A DNA stretch of 64,000 nt. Origin: Solanum dulcamara (Eukaryota; Streptophyta; Magnoliopsida; Solanales; Solanaceae). Of this stretch, positions 10,910 through 22,195 are shown one piece after another. The stretch is taken from the NCBI RefSeq assembly GCF_947179165.1, contig NC_077238.1:77591757-77655756 (forward strand). The letters run 5' to 3'. The notes beneath the pieces were generated by a model that worked only from the letters and a program-made list of their open reading frames with translations, did not search any database and was not told the origin of the DNA. Every line of letters starts with the position of its first letter. The stretch's first letter is position 1. A program made the position numbers and the translations under genes.

Positions 10910-13353
10910 TGTAACACCCCTCAAAATTTTCCCCTAGAATTCAAACCCTTCTTGTATACAGGTAGGGTCGAACTCGAGTATTGAGGAGCGTATGCATGAG
11001 TTGAGATGAGTCTTTGAGAATCTGAGCAGTGTTAGAGGTGATGCGGGGTCACCAAGGACCCCTAGGACCAAGTTAAGTCCAAAAGATTCGTCGTGGCTAA
11101 GTTTAGGATGAGTTCGTATAAGAGTCGACTCGTAACGACCCTATCTTTTGAAGGACGTCAATCTGGGTGGCCTACGACCTATCAAATTAAAGGTCGTCGA
11201 GTCTTCTTTCCAATGCCACCAAAAACGTAAATTTTGGAGTTCGGAGTCAAAAGATATGACGATCCTAAGATGAACTAGCACGGCAGGAAATTCATTCTTG
11301 GCCTGGGTTGCAACTGCTGGGGAAATGGCCTTGGCGCTGTAAGGGCGCGACGCGCCACTATCACGCCAGAAACATGCCTAAGTAGTTTGGTCCTTGGCGC
11401 GACGCGCCACTAAAAGTTGTGCAGGGTTTTTCAGGCCAAATTCCTAGAACTCAGAAAATTTGGCCTTGGCGCTGTAAGGGCGCGACGCGCCACTATTGCG
11501 CCAGAAACATGCCTCAGTAGTTTGGTCTCTGGCGTGGCGCGCCACTACGAGGTGTGCAGGTTTTAGGCGTATTCAGCCTGGCGCTGCAATGGTGCGACGC
11601 GCCACTATCGCGCCACGTGCGTTTTTAGCCTATTTTCAGAACTTTGAGGAGGGGTAATTTAGGAACTTACCCAAGTTATATATGTATCACCCTTGGTCAT
11701 TTTGGGATCAAAAATTTTCAGCTCTCTCTCTCTCTAAAAGCCCTAGAAGTTCCTCTCTCCCTCTCTCTTCTTCATCTTCTTCTTCTTCTCCATTCTCAAC
11801 AAAGATTTGTCCCAAGAGCTTCAAGATTTGAATCTTCCATTGAAGACCCAACATCAAGGTTCTGTCCAAGTCTTCACTAAGGTATGTAAGGCTATCCAAA
11901 ACATGGGTTGAGTCCACCCATGTGCCCTATTCTTGCTTTGAGGTTAGATGTTCATGAAAAATGGAGTTCTTGGTATGGTCTAAGTTTAAATGAGTTTTGT
12001 CCCCTATTTAATTGATTCTATATCTGTCAATGTTATTGAGCTAAGAGGTTCCAAAATGAGCCCTTAGTTGAGTATGAGTGATTAAGAAATGAGTTGTGAA
12101 ATATGTTCTACTTATCTTCTTATTATGTAGATTATGATAAAGGATGTTATTTTCTTGAGAATGTTGCTCAATATGAAATGTCAATTTAAAGTCTTGAAAT
12201 TGTGATAAGCCTCAAAAGATTTCTCAAATGGATGAAAGAAATGATTGATTATATCTAGATGATGCTACATATGTGCATTTAAATTTCTTTGAATGATATG
12301 CTTGAGATTGATCGGATAGTACGATTGAGAAAGGTGTGATTGTGATAGAGTTGATGAGATGACAAGGTTGTAATGAGACTTGTCGATATGAGTTGATTGG
12401 ATGGAGTTTTATGAGCATTGAGTCTTGGGAGGAGTATCGAGCACCGAATTGGGTAAGAGTGTAGTCCATACTCGAATCCAATACTTGTGTTGCCAAACGT
12501 AGGGGGGATTGAACTGTAAAGTCGGATGCTTCCCCGAGAGTTTGTCCTGACATTATAGGACTTGGTTGGATTGGATCCATGAGTGTTTGATTCGTTCATA
12601 CCCTGACAAAGTATGAACGGGCGCGACAACAACGTCGTTTTGTTGTACCTTCACTGGCTCATAAGTGATGGTTGTCGGATAAGAGAAACTCCCAAATAGG
12701 TCTTGATAGTACTCTGAGTTAGATTGAGTTGAATTGTATGTGATTGGTCCCGTCTAAATCATATTCTTGTTTTAGACTTAGGACATTTGATTGAGTTATT
12801 ATTCCTCTTGAGTTGAGCTTCCGAGTTGATTAATTCTTTCTTGATGTTCGTTGTATTCGGCCATTTTACATACTCGTACATTCTATGTACTGATGAAATT
12901 TGGCCTGCATCGTTTCATGATGCAGAGACAGGTACTAGAGATCATCAACCGGCGCTCCGTTGAAGATCCACATACACTCTCAGCTAGTTGGTGAGTCCTC
13001 CTAGTTTCCGGAGGATGTTGAGCCTTCATGCTCAGTTTGTTGAGCTTTCCTTTATTTTGATTGTTGGTAGCCATGGACTTGTCATGGGCACCTCTTAGAC
13101 TTTAATAGAGGCTTCATAGACTGGAGTGTGGGGAGGACGAACTGTTATTTTTGAAGTGTCTTATTTTATTGTCTTGTTGGGTTGTAAATGTTTGGCCTTC
13201 GGCCCCCCATATATGAATAACATTTCTTTAATTGAGTTTCCGCTAAGAGAATGTGATTGAATGAATGTGTGACTGGACCAGGTGGTTTGCTCGGAGGTCA
13301 GAAATGGTCTTCGGGTGCCGGTTACGTCTAGGGTACCCTCTCGGGGCGTGACA
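10910..13353 (+). repeat. 3' LTR of Tekay chromovirus
   Basis: 2444 bp, TGTAACACCCC...GGGGCGTGACA, collinear with 3430-5870. It contains the same GC-rich repeat cluster (11331-11621), TATA-like region, CT leader and splice-like sites. It is followed by ATAAT, the second TSD copy. Confidence 0.9.
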
Positions 13354-14641
13354 ATAATTCTTATTTTTACTTAATAGCATGAATCATGGTTAAACTAATG
13401 ATTATTGGTCTATTTTGATGCAACATGATTTCATATGTATGAATTGATGGTTTGCAAGTAATTTATCTATTTATCTCTTTAAAGGTTCTTGAAATTAATG
13501 GTGGGTTGTTTAAAGCATGATTTTTAATTAATGAATTTCAAAGTATTTATGCATATTCATTTACATACATGTTTGCAAGTTGAAGTGATTTGAACCCACC
13601 TAATTTTACTATGTTTTCAATGAAGTTTGACTTAAAAACTTTGACTCCAATTGAATAAAGGCTATGAATGATGGATTCTTTATGTTATAAGGATAATTCT
13701 TGCATATTTGAATCACCAAATATTTTAATGAGCTATTCTACCGAATATCATGATTTGAATTCTCAAGCTATATGCTATGATTATTTTGAAGTATTAAATT
13801 ATTTCGTGGGATTGACTTAGCACCGAATAAATCATTGAGGTGGGATTCGGTAAGGAAATCCTAGTAGCAACCCCTTGTCTCATTAACTATGTGCCAACAT
13901 AGGATCCCTTGTAGGCTTAGGCCAATAGATCCATGAAAGCCCTTAAATCTAAAGTTAAAGAAATGAATGAAGTTGACGGAGTTCTACCCGGCAAGTAGTC
14001 TCCCCGGCCAATGTAGGGGGTTATGTTGGATTCCATGTAATAGCTCGCATAGTCTTAAATGTCGATTATGGTCATTTTCCCATAAAATGAATGTTTTAAA
14101 GGATATCTATATGATTGATTATACATGCATTGCATTATGTTTTATATTACATAAATTTTTTAATGTTTCCTCAATGTTCATGCATGCTTACATACTTAGT
14201 ACATTCAAAATACTAACGCATACTCTTTTGCCTACATGATATCAGCATGTAGGGACCACTGCTCCTCCTCGTTCTCCTCCACGTGGCTAGTTGAGATTTC
14301 ATTTGAAGACTACTTTTGTTTAGTTCCCATGTTTCGGGAACAATACTCCTTTATCTTTCTAGCTTATGATATGTTGAGATCTTTAGACACTTACTATAAC
14401 ATTTCTTTCTATTATGATTGAGGGTGAGCTAGGGACTTGTCTTAGTCCCGTTAAATCTAAAAGTTAGAGGTATTGTTGGACATATGTAAGTTGAAGATTT
14501 ACTATTATGATTTCCGCTTATTTATTTATTGTCATTACCTATGAAAAACTAAAAGAATGCTAAGAGGCTTGTTTGAGGTACTTTCGGGTTTCTCATTCGC
14601 CATGTCACGTCTAGGACCTAGGCTTGGGTCGTGACACTCTA

Positions 14642-15338
14642 GAGTTGATCACTACAATTGTATATGCTTCGAATGCTAAACGAATTTGGGATGATTTCAA
14701 GGAGAGATTTAACAAGTCCAATCTTACCATAGTGTATCAGCTGTGGGTAGAGGTATTTTCTCTGAAACAAGGTACTGATTCTGTCATAGTTTACTAATCA
14801 AAATTAAGAGATTTATGGGATGAATTAGATGTGCTAGTATCAGCTTCTATGTGTAATTGTGTTGAAGCTAAGCCCTACATTGAACACCTAAGCCAGCAAA
14901 GATTGTTAATGATTCTAATGGGTCTGAATGAATCCTATAGTCTTGTAAGGAGTGATATATTGCTCAAGGTAAACGTGCCTAATGTTAACCAGGCATATGC
15001 CACAGTTATACAAGAGAAAAGTCAGAAATTAGGTGTGGTGGATATTAACAAGGAGCCTCTCACTATGATGATCAATAGAAAGCCAGTTTTTAAAGAAAAA
15101 AAAGCTACTAGACACTCCTTGTGTGCACTGTGGATACAGGAACCATTTGTCTAAGGGCTGCTATAGAATAGTAGGATATCCTGCAGATTTCAAAAACAAG
15201 AGGAAGCAAGAACAAAGTAATATTCATGGAGGCAGCAATGGTTACAGATCCAGGAACAACTTTCAAAATGCAGGACACATAAGTGTTAGTGGTATTAGAG
15301 CGGGACCCGTCTCATCCAATGTTGGGCCCCAAAATTAA
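14642..15338 (+). pseudogene. gag, C-terminal part with CCHC zinc knuckle (TR-GAG-like element)
   Basis: Resumes the gag frame of 2153-2428 in the same phase after the inserted solo LTR. A typical Copia gag stretch (IVYASNAKRIWDDFKERF) follows, where the UBN2-type gag fold is expected. A TAA stop lies at 14795-14797. A frameshift then falls at a run of A near 15095-15105. In the new frame the knuckle C-x2-C-x4-H-x4-C is perfect (CVHCGYRNHLSKGC, 15120-15161), followed by YRIVGYP as in many plant Copia gags. The frame ends at 15336-15338. No protease follows. Confidence 0.8.
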
Positions 15339-15364
15339 AATTGTCCACGTACCAAATGCTAAGT

Positions 15365-15381
15365 ACTGGGGGTGAGGTGGG
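15365..15381 (+). promoter_or_regulatory. Polypurine tract of TR-GAG-like element
   Basis: ACTGGGGGTGAGGTGGG lies just before the 3' LTR and directly follows the end of gag. This proximity shows that no pol region was ever placed downstream in this copy. Confidence 0.65.
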
Positions 15382-15510
15382 TGTTGAAAAATGACAAAAG
15401 TCCCACATTGGTGGTTAATGAGATGGGTGGACTCCTTATAAGGGTTGAACAATCCTCCTCCCTTTGAGCTAACTTTTGGGTGTAAGTTAGGCCTAAGACC
15501 TAATTTTACA
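15382..15510 (+). repeat. 3' LTR of TR-GAG-like element
   Basis: 129 bp, TGTTGAAAAATGAC...TTTTACA, aligned over its whole length with 1935-2065 with scattered differences. It is followed by AATTTCGCTC, the continuation of the interrupted left-flank repeat. Confidence 0.85.
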
Positions 15511-17790
15511 AATTTCGCTCTCCTCCCTCCCCATCTCGCTCGCATCTCTCTTTATTTTAATGTATCTGAGAGTAAAAAAATATATATCTAAGTCTATCTT
15601 CCTCAATATATGATAGAAAACTCTTAATTAGTAGTAAGATGTATAATATTTTAAAAGTATAAATAATAATATAATATATGATAACGAAGGATGTCTAATT
15701 ATGTAGTTTCTCTTACTAATTTTCTTTCTTTTAATGTTTTTACGTATTATTTTATTAAGATAAGATAGGCTGCATATTGATAAGTTTTTATGTTGGTTAT
15801 ATATTGATAATTAGTTATATTAGTGCTTGTGATTTCTTACCATGTACATTTAATTTTTAATTACTTTAAATGTGAATATTTGATGTATTTGTTTGTGAAT
15901 ATTCATAAAACAAAAAATTGAATTATTGAATGCCTCATTATTTAACTATTTATGTGTCATATGAAGCTAATAAATTTTTAATGTATTTTCTTGATGAATA
16001 TTCACAATTTTTCAAAATTATTAATTCTACCACTATTTAATTATTCATGCATATGTTATGTTAAACTAATATTGTTACTTCATATTTGATAATGAAATAC
16101 TTCTTTGTTGAAGCTGAGATATTATATTAAGTCATATTATATTACAAGGATCCAGAATTTATCCTCCCTAGTTTGTTTATCCCTACAATCACTTTCTAAA
16201 TTTGTTTATTCTTATAATCACTTTCTAAAATTCAAACTTGATAGGAACTAATTGCCCCTATTTTTCAATTGCAACACCTAACTCGCATAAAATAATTTGG
16301 TAATTGTACAATTAGTTTATCTATCCTTCGTCATCGTCATCGTCATCGATTATAATTTGAACTTATGAAAATAATTCTACCAAGAATTCATATATTTTAT
16401 TCACTGATTTTGTATATTTTAATTTTTTTAATTAATCTAAACTTTTTACCTCTCATTTACACATGTCATTATATGGTTTGACATATAATTAAATCATTTT
16501 CAACCGCTAATATGTGACACAAAGTGTGAATTATTGGGACCAAAGTAGGCCATAACCTAAGTGCTTTTTGACATAAGACTACTTAAAAGTGATGGATAAA
16601 AAAAAGATTATTTTTTTTAAAAAAAGATAAAGGTCTTACTCATGCTATATTGATAACAGCTCCAAAGCAAACTATGTCAAAAACTTTTTCATGTCATCAG
16701 TAACAGCTCATCCAGAGAATTGATTTTACAGGTCATTTATAATTTTTTAAACAAGCTTTTATGATTTTTTTACAAAAAAACTTTATTTTCACATGAGATG
16801 TTTTTAATTTTATACATAAAAAATTCGAAAAGATTATTTTTTTCTGTTCATTTTGTAAGTGGCCAAAAAATGTTAATTCTTATGCACCAATGCATATCAA
16901 GCACCTTATTTTATAAATCTGAAAATCCTATGAGGAAATATTAGATCATGGTCTATAATATTTTTAACGTTAGATAATAATCTACTATTTCGTCAGCTTC
17001 AAAGACTATATTTACACATTTTTTTTAAAAAAAATAGAGACATAATCTAAATGGTAACCTAAAGGAGACGTTTGGGTTAATCAGAGAAAATAATCGGATG
17101 GAGAGTATGAAAGAAGAAATAATTCATTATTTTAAACTCTAACTTTGGATTTAATTAGTAAATTAATAGTTGTTCTATAATTTGATTTGTACTTCAATTA
17201 GAAATAGAGAATTTGAAGTTGAAAAACTGGTTTGACGAGTATATTATATTTGAATTAATAATTTTCACTTATAAATACTCATCTCTTTTTTCAAGTAAAA
17301 TTTATGTTCAAACACAAATTTAATTTTTAAATACTCTTTTTTTAACTTCAATTTTGATTTTGATTTTTCAAGTTCAACCAAATATTATCCAAACGCCAAA
17401 TATAAAAAGTTTTATAAAGCAAGATGACATGTAATTAGAAATGTTAGTAGATTAAGAAAGACAAAGCAAGCTTGACTTTAATTCCTCATAAAACTACATG
17501 GTATAATTGAATTCAAAATAGCTAATAACAATCTGGAAAAATCAAATAATATTTCAAGATGTTGCTTCATTCTTGATAGAGGTATTAAAATAAAAGAGAT
17601 TTTAATTATATTTGAAAGTTCGTTGAAAGATAATTAATGAAAAATATTGTTGACTTCATTCATAAGACGATCACCCAAGATTCTATGTAAATATAAATAA
17701 CTTATCTTCTAAAGAAATGAATTTTTTTTCTTTAGATAATGTCAATTGGCTGTAACTTGTAAGGTGAATAGACATAAAAACCATGTCAGC
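15511..17790. other. AT-rich intergenic DNA
   Basis: Continuation of the CT-rich and gatacat-like flank (15511-15600), then AT-rich DNA. A short TCATCG microsatellite is at 16328-16349. No ORF with recognisable domains, LTR or RNA gene is seen. Confidence 0.55.
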
Positions 17791-17794
17791 AGTG

Positions 17795-18088
17795 ACGGAC
17801 TTAAAAATTTTATCAAGTGGATTTAATATATGAAGGAGAATCTTTTAAAAAAGTCAATAAATTAAATTTTATTAATTAAAAATTAATTCATATTTAATTA
17901 ATATTTTTTTTATTAAATAAAAAATTAAAATATATGATTTAATCAAAATAATGAGGCCAAGTACAAGAAAAAAGGTTGAGAAAGAGTAAAATAATGTACT
18001 GTGTTGTTGTCTGATTTCGAACTCAAGATCCTTCTTACAAAACTGAATCCACTTTACCACTAGACCAAACGATTTCTTTTGCTCAAGT
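17795..18088 (-). mobile_element. Probable tRNA-derived SINE
   Basis: On the minus strand, TGGTCTAGTGG (18057-18067) resembles Pol III box A of a tRNA-Gly-like head, and GAGTTCGAAATC (18013-18024) resembles box B. They are spaced as in a tRNA promoter, with an AT-rich body extending leftward. The left edge is near AGTGACGGACTTAAAA, a word common at the ends of Solanaceae short repeats. Boundaries and TSD are not certain. It abuts the TIR element at 18103. Confidence 0.45.
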
Positions 18089-18273
18089 GGGGTCAATATT
18101 TTGGGTGTGTTTGATATGAAGGAAAATGTTGTCCATGAATTTTCTTGAAAAATAAGTTGGTTTCTAACTTATTTTTACATGTTTGGTTGATGAGAGGAAA
18201 AAATATCTTCTAGTGTACGATTGGAGAATGAAAAACATCTTTTAGAAAATATCTTTTATAAAATCCAACCTAA

Positions 18274-18832
18274 GCCCGACTCGATTTTGACTCTCGATAC
18301 CAACATTCGATTCAGGATTCAACTTTTGAATCGAAATTCGACACCTAATATAAGACCCTAGACCTTGATCCGAGACCTAACGCTGACCCCAACACGCGAC
18401 CCCAATTCGAGATCTAACCTCGACCTCGACAATCGACTCAAGATCCAACCTTAACTCCGACCCTGATTCCGGCACTCAATCCGAGACACAATCCTGACCC
18501 CGTCATCCAACCCAGGATCCGACCCGACCTCGACAATCGACTCGAGATCTAACCTTACACCCGACCTTGATCCCGACACTCGACTTGAGACATGATCTCG
18601 ATCCCGTCATCCGATCTGGGACCCGACCTCGACACTCGATTCGAGATCCAATCTCGACCCTCACACCTGACTTGAGACCCCACCCCACCCCAACCCCGAC
18701 CCTTTTTCGAGATCCAATTCGACACCTGAGACCCGACTACGACTCCGACACGCGAGATCCGACTCCAACGTCGGCACGAGACCCGACACCGACCCCAATT
18801 CGATACCTGACTCCGACCCCAAATCCGAGATA
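18274..18832. repeat. GC-rich minisatellite (CGACCCCGAC / CTCGATTCGAGATC words)
   Basis: Degenerate short repeats of GACCCCGACAC, CTCGATTCGAG and GATCCAACC fill about 560 bp and create open frames on both strands by chance. They lie wholly within the TIR element. Frames of about 60-110 codons here are repeat artefacts. Confidence 0.75.
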
Positions 18833-19265
18833 AGGGGGGATGATGGGGGGTTAGGATAGGAGTGGGGTAAAAAAATGAAACTTTCAAAATTTAAAATATT
18901 TTTTTAAAATAAACTTAAATTTTTTGGGGGGATTGGGTAGGTGGAGGGAGGGGGATGATAGGGGAGTCGGGATAAGGCTGGGGTAAAAAAATAAAAGTTT
19001 TAAAATTCAAAATATTTTTCAACAATAAATTTTTAATTTTTTTGGGGAGGGGGGTGGGATTGGTAAGGGGGGTTGGGATAAGGGTGGAGTATAAAATATG
19101 AATTTTTCAAAATTTGAAATATTTTAAAAAATAAATTTTTAAATTTTTTTCGTGAGGGGGGATGGGGTAGGGGGTAAAGTGTTCGAATTTTTTTTATACA
19201 GAAATTTTTAAATTTTTAATTTTTTTTTGGATGGGGACGGTTGGGGTACGGGGTTGGGTAAGAAA
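18833..19265. repeat. G-rich / AT-rich tandem repeat, about 105-118-bp period
   Basis: About four units, each a G-run block (GGGGGGATGATGGGGGG, GGGGAGGGGGGTGGG) followed by an AT block ending near AAATATTTT and TAAATTTTTAA. Landmark GGGGTAAAAAAAT recurs near 18862 and 18980, and a diverged form near 19084. The G-runs could form G-quadruplexes. Confidence 0.65.
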
Positions 19266-19445
19266 CAAAATTGTAATTTGAGATTGAAGGAGTGTTTTGG
19301 AAAATGTTTTCCTTGAGTTTTAAAGAGAAGTCATTTTTCTTAAATTTGAAGAAAATAGGTTGATTTGGAAACTATTTTTTAAAATATTTAACCCAACTAA
19401 ACACGAGAAAATAGGAAAATATTTTTCTTCGTACCAAACACACCC

Positions 19446-20015
19446 TTTATCTATACTTATATTTTTCGGAAGACAAACCACATACACCTATATATACAAT
19501 GTAATTTTTTTATGAAGTGAATTCATATGAACCCACTTGATACCATGTAGGTCCAATACATGTTAGTTTTTTTATCTCAATTTATATGATACAGTTGGAA
19601 TATGGAGAGTCATCCAATTTTTTATATGATGTTTAAATATTTTAATTTGTTAAATATTGCGATTTATAATATTTATATAATTTTCAAATAATATATATTA
19701 CTCACAGTGTCCTAATTACATGGCACAAATAAAATTTCAAGAGCCAATCAAATTTTTTATATGTCTTAAAATATTTAAAATTATTAATTATTGTAATTTA
19801 TAGGACCTTTTATGTCATTTTCAAATAATAGATGTTACATCTTTTTTTCCAATTCATACGACCTAGAAAGAATTTCGAAAGTCAATGAATTTTTTGTATG
19901 TCTTTTGAATATTTAAGTTGTTAATTATCGTGATTAATAGTGTTCTTTTTAATTGATTTTTAATTATACAAAAAATTAAAATAAGATAAATAAATTAAAA
20001 TGGAGAAAGTACAAA
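19446..20015. repeat. MITE-like repeat with three internal units
   Basis: The first ~120 bp are plain AT-rich DNA. From about 19565 three diverged units of about 135-139 bp follow (TTTTTATATG/TTTTTGTATGTC at about 19619, 19752 and 19891). The right edge, AAAATGGAGAAAGTAC, resembles the inverted CTCCNTCCGTTT end of plant Tc1/mariner-type MITEs. The left edge is too degenerate to fix, and no TSD is called. Confidence 0.4.
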
Positions 20016-21359
20016 ATTTTTATAAATACCCTCAGTTAGAAACAAACATGTCGGCGAAGAGGTAACTGCTTCTTGTTTTATTTTTTAAAATTCCGTGTCA
20101 AGTCAAATAAACATTAAATATTGTATAATCTATTTATTAGAAAATAAAGCTTTTCTCTATATTCTATATTTATGGTGCATGAGTTGTAGTGTTATGGGGG
20201 CTAGTTAAGCCTCTAGGTTGTGACACATAGTGTAGAATTTTAAAAGTGCAAAATATTTTATCTGAAATAACAAAAATGCCCTTTAATTCAATTTTAGTTC
20301 CTACAAACACACATGTTGATCAAGATTATATGTGCTTATAGAATCTTCTATATAGTAATAATTAACAGTTGAAAGAAATACAAATACAAATAAATAAAGA
20401 CTGCTTATAGTTGGACACATAATATAATTGAGAGAAAATTGAGTGTGAGAGACACAAACTTAGCCTAAGCACATACACAATATGCATAACATCTCTTTCT
20501 AACTCTACTTCCTTTTTTTAACAAATTGCTAATTTCGTCTGAATCCCAAATCAATCATATTATCATTGGTTTGATTAAAATAGTACATCAAATTCCATAT
20601 CATTATTTTGTGATTTTCAGACTCATCTCGTCGGATTATTAACTTTGATATCAGGCTAAATCAAGTTATTCGTTTTGAGTCAAGTTTCTCCAAAAGACAT
20701 CTCACAATTTTAAGAATATTCATATACTTTATATATAACTTTTAAAATTTTTAACTATCAATATAAGACTTTTTTTTCACACCCAACAAATACTAAATAT
20801 AAAAAAATTGTCAAGAAGCAATTCAATTAAACTAGTTTTAATTAGTTTGATTAAAACTATATTTCCCATTAAAAAGAATAATGTACTAAGAGCAGCTAGC
20901 TACCACTTTTATTTCGTATCAAATGCAATAATTGATGTTCCCCAACAACTTAACGCAATGACATATTTGGAAAATTATTTGTGGATCTTAGCTAAAAGGC
21001 TAGAGAAAGTATTATATACCTATAAGATATGATTCTTTTTGTAGTACCATCTAATAACTTATAGATAACAATTTTTTTCCATTAAAATAGAATTAATGAT
21101 GAATTTTTAATATTTAATGATAAAAGATATTCATCGCTAATTCTTTTTTTCTCCCTCTCTATTCACTGAAATCGGTCTAAAGGAAACCGGAAATGAAAAC
21201 AAATTAAATCTTTCAAATGTCAACAATGAATTGATTTGATAACCTATACTTCAAACTAAAAGATCAAGAAAATTAGGGGATAAAGAGCACAAAACAAAAG
21301 CAAAAGAACACAACAATTCATATAAGAAAACCCGCACATAATAGTTGAAGTTTTATATA
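20016..21359. other. AT-rich intergenic DNA
   Basis: No coding, RNA or clear transposon signature seen. The longest frames are low-complexity. Confidence 0.55.
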
Positions 21360-21748
21360 GAGCCCGTTTGGATGGACTTTAAGTTGATCAAAACCAACTT
21401 AAAGCCACTTTTTAGCTTTTGAACGTGTTTGCCTAATGCTAACTTTAAGCCATAAAGTTCTTAAAGTCAGTCAAAAATGAAAAGTTAGGATTCCTAACTT
21501 TTTTCTCTAAGTGCTTAAAGTCATTTTCTTTGACCATGAAAATTACTTTTATATCCCTTATATTTTAACTAAATTCTCAAACTACCCTTTTTATTCTTTT
21601 AACCCTAAAATTCACATTATTTTCCTCATTTAAGCACTTTTATCCAAACACTCAACTGCTTATTTATAAAAATAACTTTCAGCATTTCAAAGTTCTAAAA
21701 GCACTTCATACATAAAAGTTACTTTTTTAAGCCCATCCAAACGAGTTC
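21360..21748. mobile_element. MITE with GAGCCCGTTTGGATGG ends
   Basis: Left end GAGCCCGTTTGGATGG; right end AAGCCCATCCAAACGAGTTC, its approximate inverted repeat. The flanking ATA on each side is a 3-bp TSD. The interior is non-coding with words shared, in inverted order, with the MITE at 54970-55309 (AAGTTAG..ATCCTAACTTTT, GCACTT, AAAAGTGCTTA). About 389 bp. Confidence 0.75.
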
Positions 21749-22195
21749 ATAAATGAAGTTTGTTGTGATGTTCAAGAAAAAGCAATCATTTTTGCCTAAA
21801 TTGAACTTCAGTCATTTTTGTCTAAATGAAGTTCAATCATTTAATCTTGAACTTCAATCATAGGTGCATAAACTTCAAATATTAAATGGATGAAGTTTGG
21901 ACAAAATTAATTGAATTTTAGCCATACGAGTGTCTGAAGTTTGACTTTGTCAAGATTCCATATATATGAAGTTGTCCAAGGCAGATACAAAATTGGATAT
22001 TCGTACACTTTCCCCCAATGAATCTAGTGAAAGCCCCAATCAATATCATAAGGGCAGACAATACAAATCGCATTAGTTTAGGAGCTAATTACCTCTCTTC
22101 CCATAAGTTTGCAATGTTACCAATTCTATCATAATTCGTACCTTGGATGCATGTATCTGGCTCGTGTAGCTCGGATAAATGTTAACCAAAAAAAT
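21749..22195. other. Intergenic DNA with TGAAGTT-rich stretch
   Basis: Repeated GAAGTTCAATCATT/CTTCAATCAT words occur between about 21760 and 21930. There is no gene. Confidence 0.5.

Larger units (their letters stand above)
3430..13353 (+). mobile_element. Full-length Tekay/Del chromovirus (Ty3/Gypsy), degenerate
   Basis: About 9.9 kb. Long LTRs (3430-5870 and 10910-13353) bracket a primer-binding site at 5875, a gag-pol frame (6088-10765) in the order gag, zinc knuckle, protease, RT, RNase H, integrase, chromodomain, and a purine tract at 10897-10909. The flanking 5-mers are GTAAT and ATAAT, a TSD with one mismatch. It lies inside a solo LTR of a related element. By eye the two LTRs differ at roughly 2% of sites, much of it transitions. 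The element is non-autonomous now because of many stops. Confidence 0.9.
2429..14636 (+). mobile_element. Solo LTR of a Tekay-type Gypsy element, split by a full-length relative
   Basis: Begins TGTAACACTCCC at 2429 and ends GGTCGTGACA at 14636. The flanking 5-mers CTCCA (2424-2428) and CTCTA (14637-14641) are a TSD with one mismatch. The outer parts (2429-3429 and 13354-14636, about 2.28 kb together) resemble the LTRs of the element nested inside: same start, same end motif and matching splice-like sites. No internal coding region of its own is present, so it is a solo LTR. A TATAAATA box at 2993-3000 marks the likely U3/R area. Orientation is plus. Confidence 0.75.
1935..15510 (+). mobile_element. 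Short-LTR, gag-only (TR-GAG-like) Copia-type retroelement, split by nested insertion
   Basis: The ends are two ~130-bp direct repeats with TG...CA termini (1935-2065 and 15382-15510). They are followed by a tRNA-Met-like primer site and preceded by a purine tract. Between them, once the insertion at 2429-14641 is disregarded, lies only a gag-type coding region with a Copia N-terminal domain and a CCHC zinc knuckle. Protease, integrase, RT and RNase H are absent, because the knuckle region runs straight into the purine tract. The element without its insertion is about 1.36 kb. This fits the non-autonomous TR-GAG class, which depends on enzymes from other elements. No clean target-site duplication is visible. 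Confidence 0.75.
18103..19445. mobile_element. TIR DNA element carrying two tandem-repeat arrays
   Basis: Imperfect terminal inverted repeats: GGGTGTGTTTGATATGAAGG at the left, and the reverse complement of GGGTGTGTTTGGTACGAAG at the right. Both ends are flanked by TTT, a possible 3-bp TSD. Subterminal sequence on both sides is rich in GAAAATNTTTTCC-like words. There is no transposase. The interior holds a CGACCC/CTCGA minisatellite and a second G-rich array. It is non-autonomous. The superfamily is not assigned. Confidence 0.65.

Noticed and set aside
16328..16349. TCATCG microsatellite as a regulatory site
   Set aside because: Too short and isolated; nothing nearby to regulate.
18503..18887. 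Open frames of 60-110 codons on both strands
   Set aside because: Products of the CGACCC minisatellite inside a TIR element, with simple periodic composition.
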